Assembly (NCBI GenBank): GCA_964414715.1
Contig: CAYPXN010000098.1
Location: 1-6,188 of the forward strand
Direction: 5' to 3'
Length of the DNA stretch: 6,188 nucleotides
Source of the DNA: CAYPXN01 sp964414715
Lineage (GTDB): Bacteria > UBA10199 > JADFYH01
Under the pieces are notes generated by a model. The model was not told the origin of the DNA. It saw only the letters and a program-made list of their open reading frames with translations, and did no database searches. The position numbers and the translations under genes were made by a program. Below are positions 1 to 6,188 of the stretch, piece after piece (positions within the stretch are counted from its first letter, which is position 1; every line of letters starts with the position of its first letter).

Positions 1-3000
1 GATCTGATTGACAAACTGATTCAACTCAATCCAACGCAACGCCCCTCTTCGGCTATTTCAGTCATCAAGTATATCAACCAACACGTAGAAAAACCTTTTG
101 AATTGATAGAAGAAGAAAGTTCAGGATTTATACTTCAAAAACCACCCTGGATTGGCCGAAAAAAAGAATTGGAAACTATTCGGAAGAGATTAGAAAGAGT
201 GCCTGTTCTCAAAAACCCCTTATGGATTAACATTACAGGCCCTACCGGTGTTGGTAGAAGCCGTTTTTTGGAAGAAATCAAATGGCAATTACAATTGGAT
301 GGCTATAGCTACTACTCTATTTCTCCCAAAGATTCGGAAAATTGGTTTTTTAAAATCTCAAGCAGAATCTTCCCAAACCATAACCCTTCCCTGGAAGATA
401 AAAGTTTTATTTCCAAAATTCACCATTTCTTATCCACATTCGGAAACTCAAACATGGTGATTGCTTTTCAAGATCTCCACGAATGGCCTCTTCATTCATT
501 GAAAGAGTTGCAACTTTTTATTAATATTTCCCAAAGATCTTCTTCCTCTTTTATTTTTATTTTTGAATACAATACAGACTTTGAAAAACCCGCCTTAAAA
601 AGTCTTCAAGAATCTATAGATCAATCTGATTCAATTGTAATTTGTGAACTCAAAGACTTTTCATACAACGAAAGTATTTTATTAATTGAACAAGCAAGCT
701 TGGACACTTCGTTATCTGAAATTTCAAAAAAGGAAATTGCAGAAAAATCAGGAGGCCGCCCTCTTTTAATTATTGCAGCCCTTCAAAATCTAAAAAATAA
801 TACTTCTTTTTCTATTCCCAAAAACCTTGATGAAGTCTGCCAATCACAAGTAAATTCTTTAAGCATCAACTCTCAACATCTGCTCGCCCTTCTTTTGAGT
901 TCTCAGGAACTTGTATATTTTTCAGACATCAAACAAATCTGGAAAAAAAATCGGGAAACACTGTCAGAAGCTTTTTCAGAGCTTGAAAACAAAGGGATCG
1001 TGAAAAATTCCTCTTCTCTCTCTCAAGAAATTCTTCTCAGCATTCCCTCCTTGAAAAATGCTTATTACCATTCACTTCCTCAAGACCTCATCTTGGATGC
1101 ACATCAGCAATGGATGAATTACCTCTTGAAGAAACTTAACAACCAAGTCCAGACAACTCCCGCCTCTATTTCAATTACTGAACATGCATATCAATCTCAT
1201 AACAAAAAAATTTTTAAAGAATGGGCATGGAAAGCAGCAGAAACCCTGGTTCAACTCCGAAAAGAAGAAGATGCCTTAAAATGTTACGAAAGATTAGAAA
1301 AAGAAAATTTAACAAACATCGAACGCATTTATCTTTTTGCTTTTAAAGCACCTCTTTTGTATCGTTTGGGAAAGTTTGAAGAAGCGCTTCTCGCCTATCA
1401 ACAATGGTTTGATGAAATCAAAAATACTTCCCACAATGAAACCTTAGTGCAAACAGTGAAATATCACTTATATTCGGGCTTGGTTCTCTTTACCTGGGGA
1501 CGTTCTAATGAATCAGCCACACATCTTAAAACCTGTCTTAAAACAGGAAATTCTCAAAAGCACGAAAGATTGAAACTTTATCATTTCAGAGCCCTCACTC
1601 TTCTAGCTGCTCTCGAGGAAAAAAATGAAAATTACCAGGAAGCAAAAAAATATCTGGAACAGGCATTTTCAGTTTCTATTGAAGATGCTCTTCTCTTGGC
1701 AGAAGCTGAGCAAAGACTCGGCAGTATAGAACAGACTGAGTTAAACTATCATGAAGCACTGAAACATTATCAAAAATCATTAAATGATTACAAACAGACC
1801 CATAATCCCCAAGCGGAAGCGATTGCCTATCATTCCATTGCCCTTTTACTGAAAGAAATTGGCAAAACCAAAGAAGCCGCCAATTACATGCAAGAAGCAA
1901 TTATTCTTTCTCAGAAAGGAGGGGATTTACTCCAACAAGGCAGATATTTGGAAAATCTGGCACTCATCCATATTGATCAGGCGGAATACGCAAAAGCCCT
2001 TAATGAAATGGAAGACGCCCAGGATATTCTCAAGGAATATGGGGAAAATCTGGACCATTATTTCAGTAAAATACATTCTGCCATACTTTATTGTTATCTC
2101 GGAAATACTGATCGGAGCGCTCGAATCATCCAAGAACTAGAAAAAAATTCCGACGTCCATCAAAGTCCGGCTTATAAAATCCCTCTTTTATTCTTGAAAG
2201 CCGAACATGCCTATATTCAAAAAAAATATTCCGAAGCAAAATTCAATTTTGAGACCATCCTGGAAATTTCAAAAAAACAAAAACTGAATCAAAATATTTT
2301 AAATGCACACATCGGACTGGCAAAATGCTTGATAAGACTCTGTTCTGCTGAAGTGAAAGACTTTTCCAAATCCCTCCTTCTACTTATTTCTCCAATTACC
2401 ATTCCCCACATTCAAGTATGGAAAAACATTCTTGAGTGTTACACAGAAGGATTTGGCTCCTCAATTCCACAGAGCACTTTTTTGAAAATTTTGGAAAAAA
2501 TCAAAAATATTGAACAAATAGAATTTCGAATCGATTTGTATTCGATTTTAGCAATTGAAATAAAAAGACAGGGTCTCCATCATTTATCCAATCGGCTTTG
2601 GGAAAGTGCTCAAACCGAAACAAAAAAAATACTTCAATTTTTACCGGAGGAATTAAAAATGGACTTCGAAAAAAACCGCAGCCTTAAATCTCTCGACGAA
2701 CATTTAAACAATTTACTTCCCCACAATTCTCCCGAAGAAAATAAATCTTCCATCAAAACCCCAAACGCTGCCAATGGGGGAATTTCCGAAACAAAATTCA
2801 AACGTTTCAACGAAATCAATTGCCAACTTGCCAAAAAAATCGACCTTGATGAAATTCTGGAACGAGTGATGGATGCAGCGATTGAAATCACTCATGCCGA
2901 AAGGGGCTTTCTGCTCCTCAAAACGCCCTCAACCACAAATGAAAAAATATTGGAAAGTTTTAATGTCACCACAGCCCGTCATTTTAACCAGAGAGCCTTA

Positions 3001-4398
3001 AAAGAAAGCGAATTCCAGTTTTCAATGTCTGCGGTGGAAGAAGCAGTCAATTTGGGTACTTATCTTTTAACTGACAATGCTCAATACGACACCCGCCTTC
3101 AAGACAAAACCAGCGTGAGTCAGTTTAGCTTAAAATCAATTTTAGTTGTCCCCTTGGAATTAGAAGGAGAAATCCTGGGGGTGATTTATCTGGACCACAG
3201 ATATAAACCCGAATGTTTTTCTGAAGAAGATGTAGTCCTGCTTACCGCTTTTGCAGGACAAGCAGCATTGGCTATCCAAAAAGCAAAAATGATTGAGGAG
3301 CTAAAGAACGCAAAAGAAAAACTCGAAGAAAAAGTAGATAGCCAAGCAAAACACATTCAAACACTTTCAAATGAGTTATCTCAGGCTCGAGACAATCTGC
3401 GTTATGGTTATGAAGAAATAATAGGACAATCTCCCAGCATCATGAAAGTTTTTCAGCTTTTGGATCGAGTGACGGAAACGAGCATTCCAGTATGGATTTT
3501 GGGAGAATCCGGCACGGGAAAAGAATTGATTGCTAAATCTCTTCACTTTAACAGCTCTCGAAGAGATCAACCCTTCATTACAGAAAATGTGAGTGCTATC
3601 CCTGAAACTTTATTAGAAAGTGAATTGTTTGGTCATACCAAAGGCGCCTTCACTCATGCCACTCATGACCGCATGGGCTTATTTGAACAGGCTAATGGAG
3701 GTACTCTCTTTCTGGATGAAATTGCAGACATGTCCCTTGCCATGCAATCAAAACTTCTCAGAGTATTGCAGGAAGGGGAAATTCGTCCTGTAGGATCCAA
3801 CAAAAAAATCAAAATCGATGTCCGACTTGTCACCGCTTCCAATCAGGATCTTCAAAAAATGGTCGAAGATAAGAAATTCCGGCAGGATCTGTTTTTCAGA
3901 ATCAATGGATTGACCATCAAATTACCTCCACTCAGAGAAAGAAAAGAAGACATCCCTTTGTTGGTCAATTATTTGGTGAAAAAAATATCCAAAAATTTCA
4001 ACCTAAAACCCAGCGAAGTCAACCCTGATGCCCTCCAGTTTTTTCTTCAATATGAATGGCCTGGAAATATTCGCGAACTTGAAGGAACCTTAAGAAACTT
4101 ATTACTCTTTTCAAATGGTAATCCCATTACTCCAGAACTGCTTTCAATTAACGAAAATCTTTTCCAAACAAAAATCCCGGCCACAAAACAAAGCAAAGAG
4201 ACTAAAGAAACTCATTCCTCTGAACAAATTTCCGAACGAAAAATGATCGAAGATGCCCTTAAAAAGCATAATTTAGATAAAAAATTGGTCGCGGAGGAAT
4301 TGGGAATCAGTCTCAAAACGCTCTATACACATATGCAACGACACGAAATTCCAAAAAGTAAAACAATTTTGCTAAAGTATCTGGGTCTCAAAAAATAG
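1..4398 (+). CDS. Ser/Thr kinase–AAA NTPase–TPR–GAF–sigma-54 activator–Fis HTH fusion regulator (5' partial)
   Basis: Residues are numbered from the codon at base 1; 1465 are visible, ending at TAG 4396-4398. The frame is open to base 1, so the true start lies upstream. Residues 1-27 (LNPTQRPSSA, invariant-type Arg14) match the last helix of a Ser/Thr kinase domain. An AAA_16-like NTPase follows, with P-loop GPTGVGRS (80-87), QDLHEW (157-162) and GGRP (251-254). TPR-like helix pairs fill about 408-781, then a helical linker, a GAF domain (about 933-1095) and a coiled coil (about 1096-1135). The sigma-54 AAA+ domain (about 1138-1375) has Walker A GESGTGKE (1168-1175), loop GAFTHA (1215-1220), Walker B GGTLFLDEI (1233-1241), arginines R1294 and R1300, and WPGNIREL (1353-1360). 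A Fis-type HTH is at about 1412-1451 (LGISLKTLYTHM). By family knowledge this is a cytoplasmic ATP-driven enhancer-binding protein that remodels sigma-54 RNA polymerase. Signal, kinase activity and targets are unknown; the next gene is the obvious candidate target. Confidence 0.95.
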   Translation, partial: DLIDKLIQLNPTQRPSSAISVIKYINQHVEKPFELIEEESSGFILQKPPWIGRKKELETIRKRLERVPVLKNPLWINITGPTGVGRSRFLEEIKWQLQLDGYSYYSISPKDSENWFFKISSRIFPNHNPSLEDKSFISKIHHFLSTFGNSNMVIAFQDLHEWPLHSLKELQLFINISQRSSSSFIFIFEYNTDFEKPALKSLQESIDQSDSIVICELKDFSYNESILLIEQASLDTSLSEISKKEIAEKSGGRPLLIIAALQNLKNNTSFSIPKNLDEVCQSQVNSLSINSQHLLALLLSSQELVYFSDIKQIWKKNRETLSEAFSELENKGIVKNSSSLSQEILLSIPSLKNAYYHSLPQDLILDAHQQWMNYLLKKLNNQVQTTPASISITEHAYQSHNKKIFKEWAWKAAETLVQLRKEEDALKCYERLEKENLTNIERIYLFAFKAPLLYRLGKFEEALLAYQQWFDEIKNTSHNETLVQTVKYHLYSGLVLFTWGRSNESATHLKTCLKTGNSQKHERLKLYHFRALTLLAALEEKNENYQEAKKYLEQAFSVSIEDALLLAEAEQRLGSIEQTELNYHEALKHYQKSLNDYKQTHNPQAEAIAYHSIALLLKEIGKTKEAANYMQEAIILSQKGGDLLQQGRYLENLALIHIDQAEYAKALNEMEDAQDILKEYGENLDHYFSKIHSAILYCYLGNTDRSARIIQELEKNSDVHQSPAYKIPLLFLKAEHAYIQKKYSEAKFNFETILEISKKQKLNQNILNAHIGLAKCLIRLCSAEVKDFSKSLLLLISPITIPHIQVWKNILECYTEGFGSSIPQSTFLKILEKIKNIEQIEFRIDLYSILAIEIKRQGLHHLSNRLWESAQTETKKILQFLPEELKMDFEKNRSLKSLDEHLNNLLPHNSPEENKSSIKTPNAANGGISETKFKRFNEINCQLAKKIDLDEILERVMDAAIEITHAERGFLLLKTPSTTNEKILESFNVTTARHFNQRALKESEFQFSMSAVEEAVNLGTYLLTDNAQYDTRLQDKTSVSQFSLKSILVVPLELEGEILGVIYLDHRYKPECFSEEDVVLLTAFAGQAALAIQKAKMIEELKNAKEKLEEKVDSQAKHIQTLSNELSQARDNLRYGYEEIIGQSPSIMKVFQLLDRVTETSIPVWILGESGTGKELIAKSLHFNSSRRDQPFITENVSAIPETLLESELFGHTKGAFTHATHDRMGLFEQANGGTLFLDEIADMSLAMQSKLLRVLQEGEIRPVGSNKKIKIDVRLVTASNQDLQKMVEDKKFRQDLFFRINGLTIKLPPLRERKEDIPLLVNYLVKKISKNFNLKPSEVNPDALQFFLQYEWPGNIRELEGTLRNLLLFSNGNPITPELLSINENLFQTKIPATKQSKETKETHSSEQISERKMIEDALKKHNLDKKLVAEELGISLKTLYTHMQRHEIPKSKTILLKYLGLKK

Positions 4399-4405
4399 AT
4401 TATTT

Positions 4406-4435
4406 TTTTGTAAAAAATTACCTTTTGTAAAAAAT
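4406..4435. repeat. 13-base direct repeat, candidate activator-binding site (UAS)
   Basis: The sequence TTTTGTAAAAAAT occurs exactly twice, at 4406-4418 and 4423-4435, with a 17-base period. Each copy is itself a near-palindrome of T-arm, GT centre and A-arm; the first has six-base arms (4404-4409 and 4412-4417). The copies lie about 90-105 bases upstream of the -24 element, within the usual range for sigma-54 enhancer sites. The neighbouring gene encodes an activator with a Fis-type DNA-binding domain. The repeat is directly seen; the operator role is inference, and low-complexity A/T sequence can give such repeats by chance. Confidence 0.4.
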
Positions 4436-4466
4436 GAAATTTCAAAAAATACATTTATTTCATTTT
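4431..4466. repeat. 10-base inverted repeat with nested palindrome
   Basis: AAAATGAAAT at 4431-4440 is the exact reverse complement of ATTTCATTTT at 4457-4466, with 16 bases between them. Its left arm overlaps a perfect palindrome, TGAAATTTCA (4435-4444), and also the end of the 13-base direct repeat. It could be a dimeric regulator site, or a weak RNA hairpin at the end of the upstream transcript. An all-A/T-biased stem with a 16-base loop is a poor terminator, so a protein-binding site is slightly preferred. No function is shown by the sequence alone. Confidence 0.3.
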
Positions 4467-4488
4467 CACTTTGACAATACTCAATAAC

Positions 4489-4506
4489 TCTTAACATTTC
4501 TTAACA
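4489..4506. repeat. TCTTAACA tandem pair, one helical turn apart
   Basis: TCTTAACA occurs at 4489-4496 and again at 4499-4506, a 10-base period, so both copies face the same side of the helix. The pair ends 8 bases before the -24 box of the sigma-54 promoter. This position could suit an accessory DNA-binding protein, but no known consensus is recognised and the pair is short. Confidence 0.25.
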
Positions 4507-4514
4507 ATAACACA

Positions 4515-4530
4515 TGGCACCCTTTTGGCA
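4515..4530 (+). promoter_or_regulatory. Sigma-54 (RpoN) -24/-12 promoter
   Basis: TGGCAC (4515-4520), five bases (CCTTT), then TGGCA (4526-4530). Against the consensus TGGCAC-N5-TTGCW there is one mismatch (T to G at 4527), and the invariant GG (4516-4517) and GC (4528-4529) have the required 10-base separation. The predicted transcription start is near 4541, giving a leader of about 29 bases that contains the Shine-Dalgarno. It points at the secreted-protein gene and lies 117 bases after the stop codon of a sigma-54 activator, which strengthens the call. Transcription from it would need an ATP-hydrolysing activator. Confidence 0.75.
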
Positions 4531-4558
4531 TTTACCTTTCATTAGGATTAAACCTTTT

Positions 4559-4564
4559 GGAGGG
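4559..4564 (+). promoter_or_regulatory. Shine-Dalgarno of the secreted-protein gene
   Basis: GGAGGG lies five bases before the ATG at 4570. It is a strong match to the anti-Shine-Dalgarno and fixes this ATG as the start, which also places a complete signal peptide at the protein's N-terminus. Confidence 0.85.
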
Positions 4565-4569
4565 TTATT

Positions 4570-6188
4570 ATGCCTAATTTAAGTAAAAAATGTAAAATCG
4601 GGTTCAGTAGTAAAAAATTTGCTTTATTACTACTAGGCTTATTCTTTCAACTTGCTCTTATCGTCTTTGCGCAAACTGCCCACGCCAACGTTCCTCAAGA
4701 TTGTAATGAAAATGGATTAATTGCAGGAATTAGTGCTGCCACCTCTGCAGATCCTTGGGTGTATTTCAAACCTAATTGCGGTCCCATTACTCTTTCCAAG
4801 GAATTCTTCATTAATAAAACTGTCTATATCTCTGGGAATTATGATGGCCAGTCTTACGGAAACAAGGTGGTCTTGAAAGCAGCTCCCGGAAAACGCATAT
4901 TCAACGTCGATAATAATGGAATTCTGCTTTTATTAGGCATTAAATTACAAGGTGGAAAAGAGCAACTCGGAGGGGCTATTTTAAATGCAGGCTCTCTTCT
5001 TACCTACTACACGGTATTCGGAAACAATAGCGCCGTACAAGGTGGTGCCGTTTATAATACCCGTCTTGCATATATTTTCTATAGTACCTTTTTTCACAAT
5101 ATTGCCAAATCAGACCCTCTCATCTCAGACACAGCAGGAGGAATAATGAAGGGATTTGGTGGAGCTATCTACAATAATTTCAAGGGAAGCTCCTATGTAA
5201 CCAATTCCACTTTATACGCAAACGCAGCTTCTGACGGAGGGGGTGGAATTTATAACAATCAAGGAAATCTCAATCTTCTGGATAGCACCCTAGCTGAGAA
5301 TAAAAGTTTTGAAGGAGGGGCTGTCTATAACAACAAGAAACTTCGTGCCGTTATTCGCAGCTCAACCTTTGTAAACAATGAAGTAATTAATGGTGGTTCC
5401 GGAGGGTCTCTTTTTAACACACAAAATGGAAGTATTTTGGTGGACAACACCATTCTCTTCAATCGATTAAATCCAAACTGCAGTGGAAATATTAATGAAA
5501 TAAAAGGTGCAAACAATATCGAATTTGAAAAGAAAAATGCAAATTGTTCCCAATTAAATTCCGCTATCGTGGATCCTATGCTGAACACTCTTTCCAATTA
5601 TGGTGGTCCAACTTTGACTTACCAATTATTACAAGGAAGTCCCGCCATAGATAAAGGTTCTGACTTGGGTTGTAAGGATTCAACAACCAACAAAGCCTTG
5701 GATTTCGACCAAAGAGGTCAGGGTTTTCCACGTAAAAATGGTGCCGCTTGCGATATTGGAGCTTATGAAACAAACATGGATAGTCCTACTTGCGGTAATG
5801 GAAAGCCAGATCCAGGGGAAGATTGCGACCATGGTGCCAATAACGGTCAACCCGGTGACACCTGCGATGCTTCTTGCCATAACACTTGTGGTAATGGAAA
5901 GCCGGATCCCGGTGAACAATGTGATCATGGCGCAAGCAATGGAACAGCTTCTGATAGTTGTGATCAGAATTGTCAAAATAAATGCGGTAACGGTATGCAT
6001 GATGCCGGTGAAGATTGCGATCATGGCGCAAACAACGGCAAACCCGGTGACACCTGCGATGCCTCTTGTCACAACACTTGCGGTAATGGAAAGCCCGAAC
6101 AAGGTGAAGATTGCGATCATGGCGCAAACAACGGCAAACCAAGTGACACCAGCGCTGCCTCTTGGCACAACATTAGGCCAGCTAATCC
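4570..6188 (+). CDS. Secreted beta-helix protein with choice-of-anchor Q module and Cys-rich repeats (3' partial)
   Basis: The frame stays open from ATG 4570 to the window end (539 full codons), so the C-terminus is missing. A Sec signal peptide is clear: Lys-rich n-region, hydrophobic core about residues 17-34, and likely signal peptidase I cleavage after AHA (37-39). Residues about 100-300 form a right-handed beta-helix with GGAILN (134), GGAVYN (158), GGAIYNN (197), GGGIYNN (224), GGAVYNN (249) and GGSLFN (278), one per coil or so. Residues about 338-400 match the choice-of-anchor Q pattern: NYGGPTLTYQLL, GSPAIDKGS, DQRG, ACDIGAYE. From C408 a tandem array of 32-residue repeats with four Cys begins, resembling DUF4215/myxobacterial Cys-rich repeats. 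Such proteins are exported and usually surface-located; ligand or enzymatic role is unknown, and no polysaccharide-lyase active site is recognised. Expression is probably sigma-54 dependent. Confidence 0.92.
   Translation, partial: MPNLSKKCKIGFSSKKFALLLLGLFFQLALIVFAQTAHANVPQDCNENGLIAGISAATSADPWVYFKPNCGPITLSKEFFINKTVYISGNYDGQSYGNKVVLKAAPGKRIFNVDNNGILLLLGIKLQGGKEQLGGAILNAGSLLTYYTVFGNNSAVQGGAVYNTRLAYIFYSTFFHNIAKSDPLISDTAGGIMKGFGGAIYNNFKGSSYVTNSTLYANAASDGGGGIYNNQGNLNLLDSTLAENKSFEGGAVYNNKKLRAVIRSSTFVNNEVINGGSGGSLFNTQNGSILVDNTILFNRLNPNCSGNINEIKGANNIEFEKKNANCSQLNSAIVDPMLNTLSNYGGPTLTYQLLQGSPAIDKGSDLGCKDSTTNKALDFDQRGQGFPRKNGAACDIGAYETNMDSPTCGNGKPDPGEDCDHGANNGQPGDTCDASCHNTCGNGKPDPGEQCDHGASNGTASDSCDQNCQNKCGNGMHDAGEDCDHGANNGKPGDTCDASCHNTCGNGKPEQGEDCDHGANNGKPSDTSAASWHNIRPAN
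5791..6174 (+). repeat. Four tandem 96-base coding repeats (32-residue, four-Cys modules)
   Basis: Units begin at 5791, 5887, 5983 and 6079, each exactly 96 bases, with no linker. The protein pattern is CGNG, about four residues, GE(D/Q)CDHG, A(N/S)NG, D(T/S)CDxxC, then three residues. Cys sit at unit positions 1, 12, 25 and 29. Units 1 and 3 are most alike in protein, both ending in GDTCDASCHNT; unit 2 is the most diverged. Units 3 and 4 share 38 identical bases in a row (6007-6044 and 6103-6140). The pattern fits disulfide-stabilised extracellular repeats of the DUF4215/Myxococcus Cys-rich type. The acidic and Asn/Gly-rich loop could bind calcium, which is inference. Unit 4 loses its last two Cys, and the array may continue past the window. 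Confidence 0.9.

Noticed and set aside
103..105. TTG as start codon of the large regulator
   Set aside because: The same frame is open back to base 1 and encodes a kinase-like C-terminal helix. There is no Shine-Dalgarno in front of this TTG, so it is an internal Leu codon of a truncated gene.
4390..4409. A/T hairpin around the stop codon (AAAAAATA / TATTTTTT) as a terminator
   Set aside because: The stem at 4390-4397 and 4401-4408 has only A-T pairs and a three-base loop. It lacks the GC-rich stem of an intrinsic terminator and is expected by chance in such sequence.
4477..4495. IHF binding site between the enhancer repeats and the promoter
   Set aside because: A TCAA core is present at 4481-4484, but the spaced TTR half is out of register, so it does not fit the consensus WATCAANNNNTTR.
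4471..4497. Possible sigma-70 promoter: TTGACA at 4471-4476 with TAACAT at 4492-4497
   Set aside because: The -35 is perfect, but the spacer is only 15 bases and the -10 matches four of six. The sigma-54 element downstream is much stronger. A secondary housekeeping promoter is not excluded.
4521..4560. CCTTTTGG direct repeat at 4521-4528 and 4553-4560
   Set aside because: One copy overlaps the -12 box and the other the Shine-Dalgarno. Each is explained by these functional elements, and an eight-base match is weak evidence for a separate site.
5325..5773. Minus-strand ORFs of 90 and 65 codons opposite the beta-helix and anchor-Q region
   Set aside because: No domain or ribosome site was recognised, and the + strand here encodes clear beta-helix and anchor-Q motifs.
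5680..6168. Long minus-strand ORFs (162 and 118 codons) opposite the repeat array
   Set aside because: They are mirror images of the biased, repetitive coding sequence on the + strand. They show only repeats themselves, have no recognisable domain, and lie entirely within the better supported gene.

Overview
The window holds two large genes on the + strand, both cut by the window edges, separated by one 171-base intergenic region. The sequence is AT-rich by eye. A serine/threonine-kinase-type one-piece sigma-54 activator sits beside a secreted beta-helix protein with myxobacterial-style Cys-rich repeats. This combination points to an AT-rich deltaproteobacterium in the broad sense (Myxococcota/Bdellovibrionota-like or an uncultured relative). 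That placement is an inference from protein families, not from a marker gene.

Region 1 (1-4398) is the 3' part of a very large multidomain regulator. The reading frame is open to the first base, and its first ~27 codons read as the last helix of a Ser/Thr protein kinase. Then come an AAA_16-like NTPase, a long TPR superhelix, a GAF domain, a coiled coil, a complete sigma-54-interacting AAA+ domain and a Fis-type helix-turn-helix. Kinase, sensor and transcription activator are thus on one chain.

Region 2 (4399-4569) is very AT-rich and has no gene. It contains tandem and inverted short repeats, A-tracts, and, 40-55 bases before the next ATG, a near-consensus sigma-54 promoter (TGGCAC-N5-TGGCA) followed by a strong Shine-Dalgarno. 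No convincing intrinsic terminator is visible.

Region 3 (4570-6188) is the 5' part of a gene for an exported protein: signal peptide, right-handed beta-helix with repeated GGA(I/V)YN motifs, a choice-of-anchor Q type module, then a tandem array of 32-residue four-Cys repeats that runs off the window. It lacks a stop codon inside the window, so a closed-ORF search misses it.

Working model (inference): the regulator senses a signal through its kinase, TPR and GAF modules, binds the repeats just downstream of its own gene, and activates sigma-54 RNA polymerase at the promoter of the secreted, probably surface-acting, repeat protein. The last ~50 bases look degraded relative to the preceding repeat and may be unreliable sequence.
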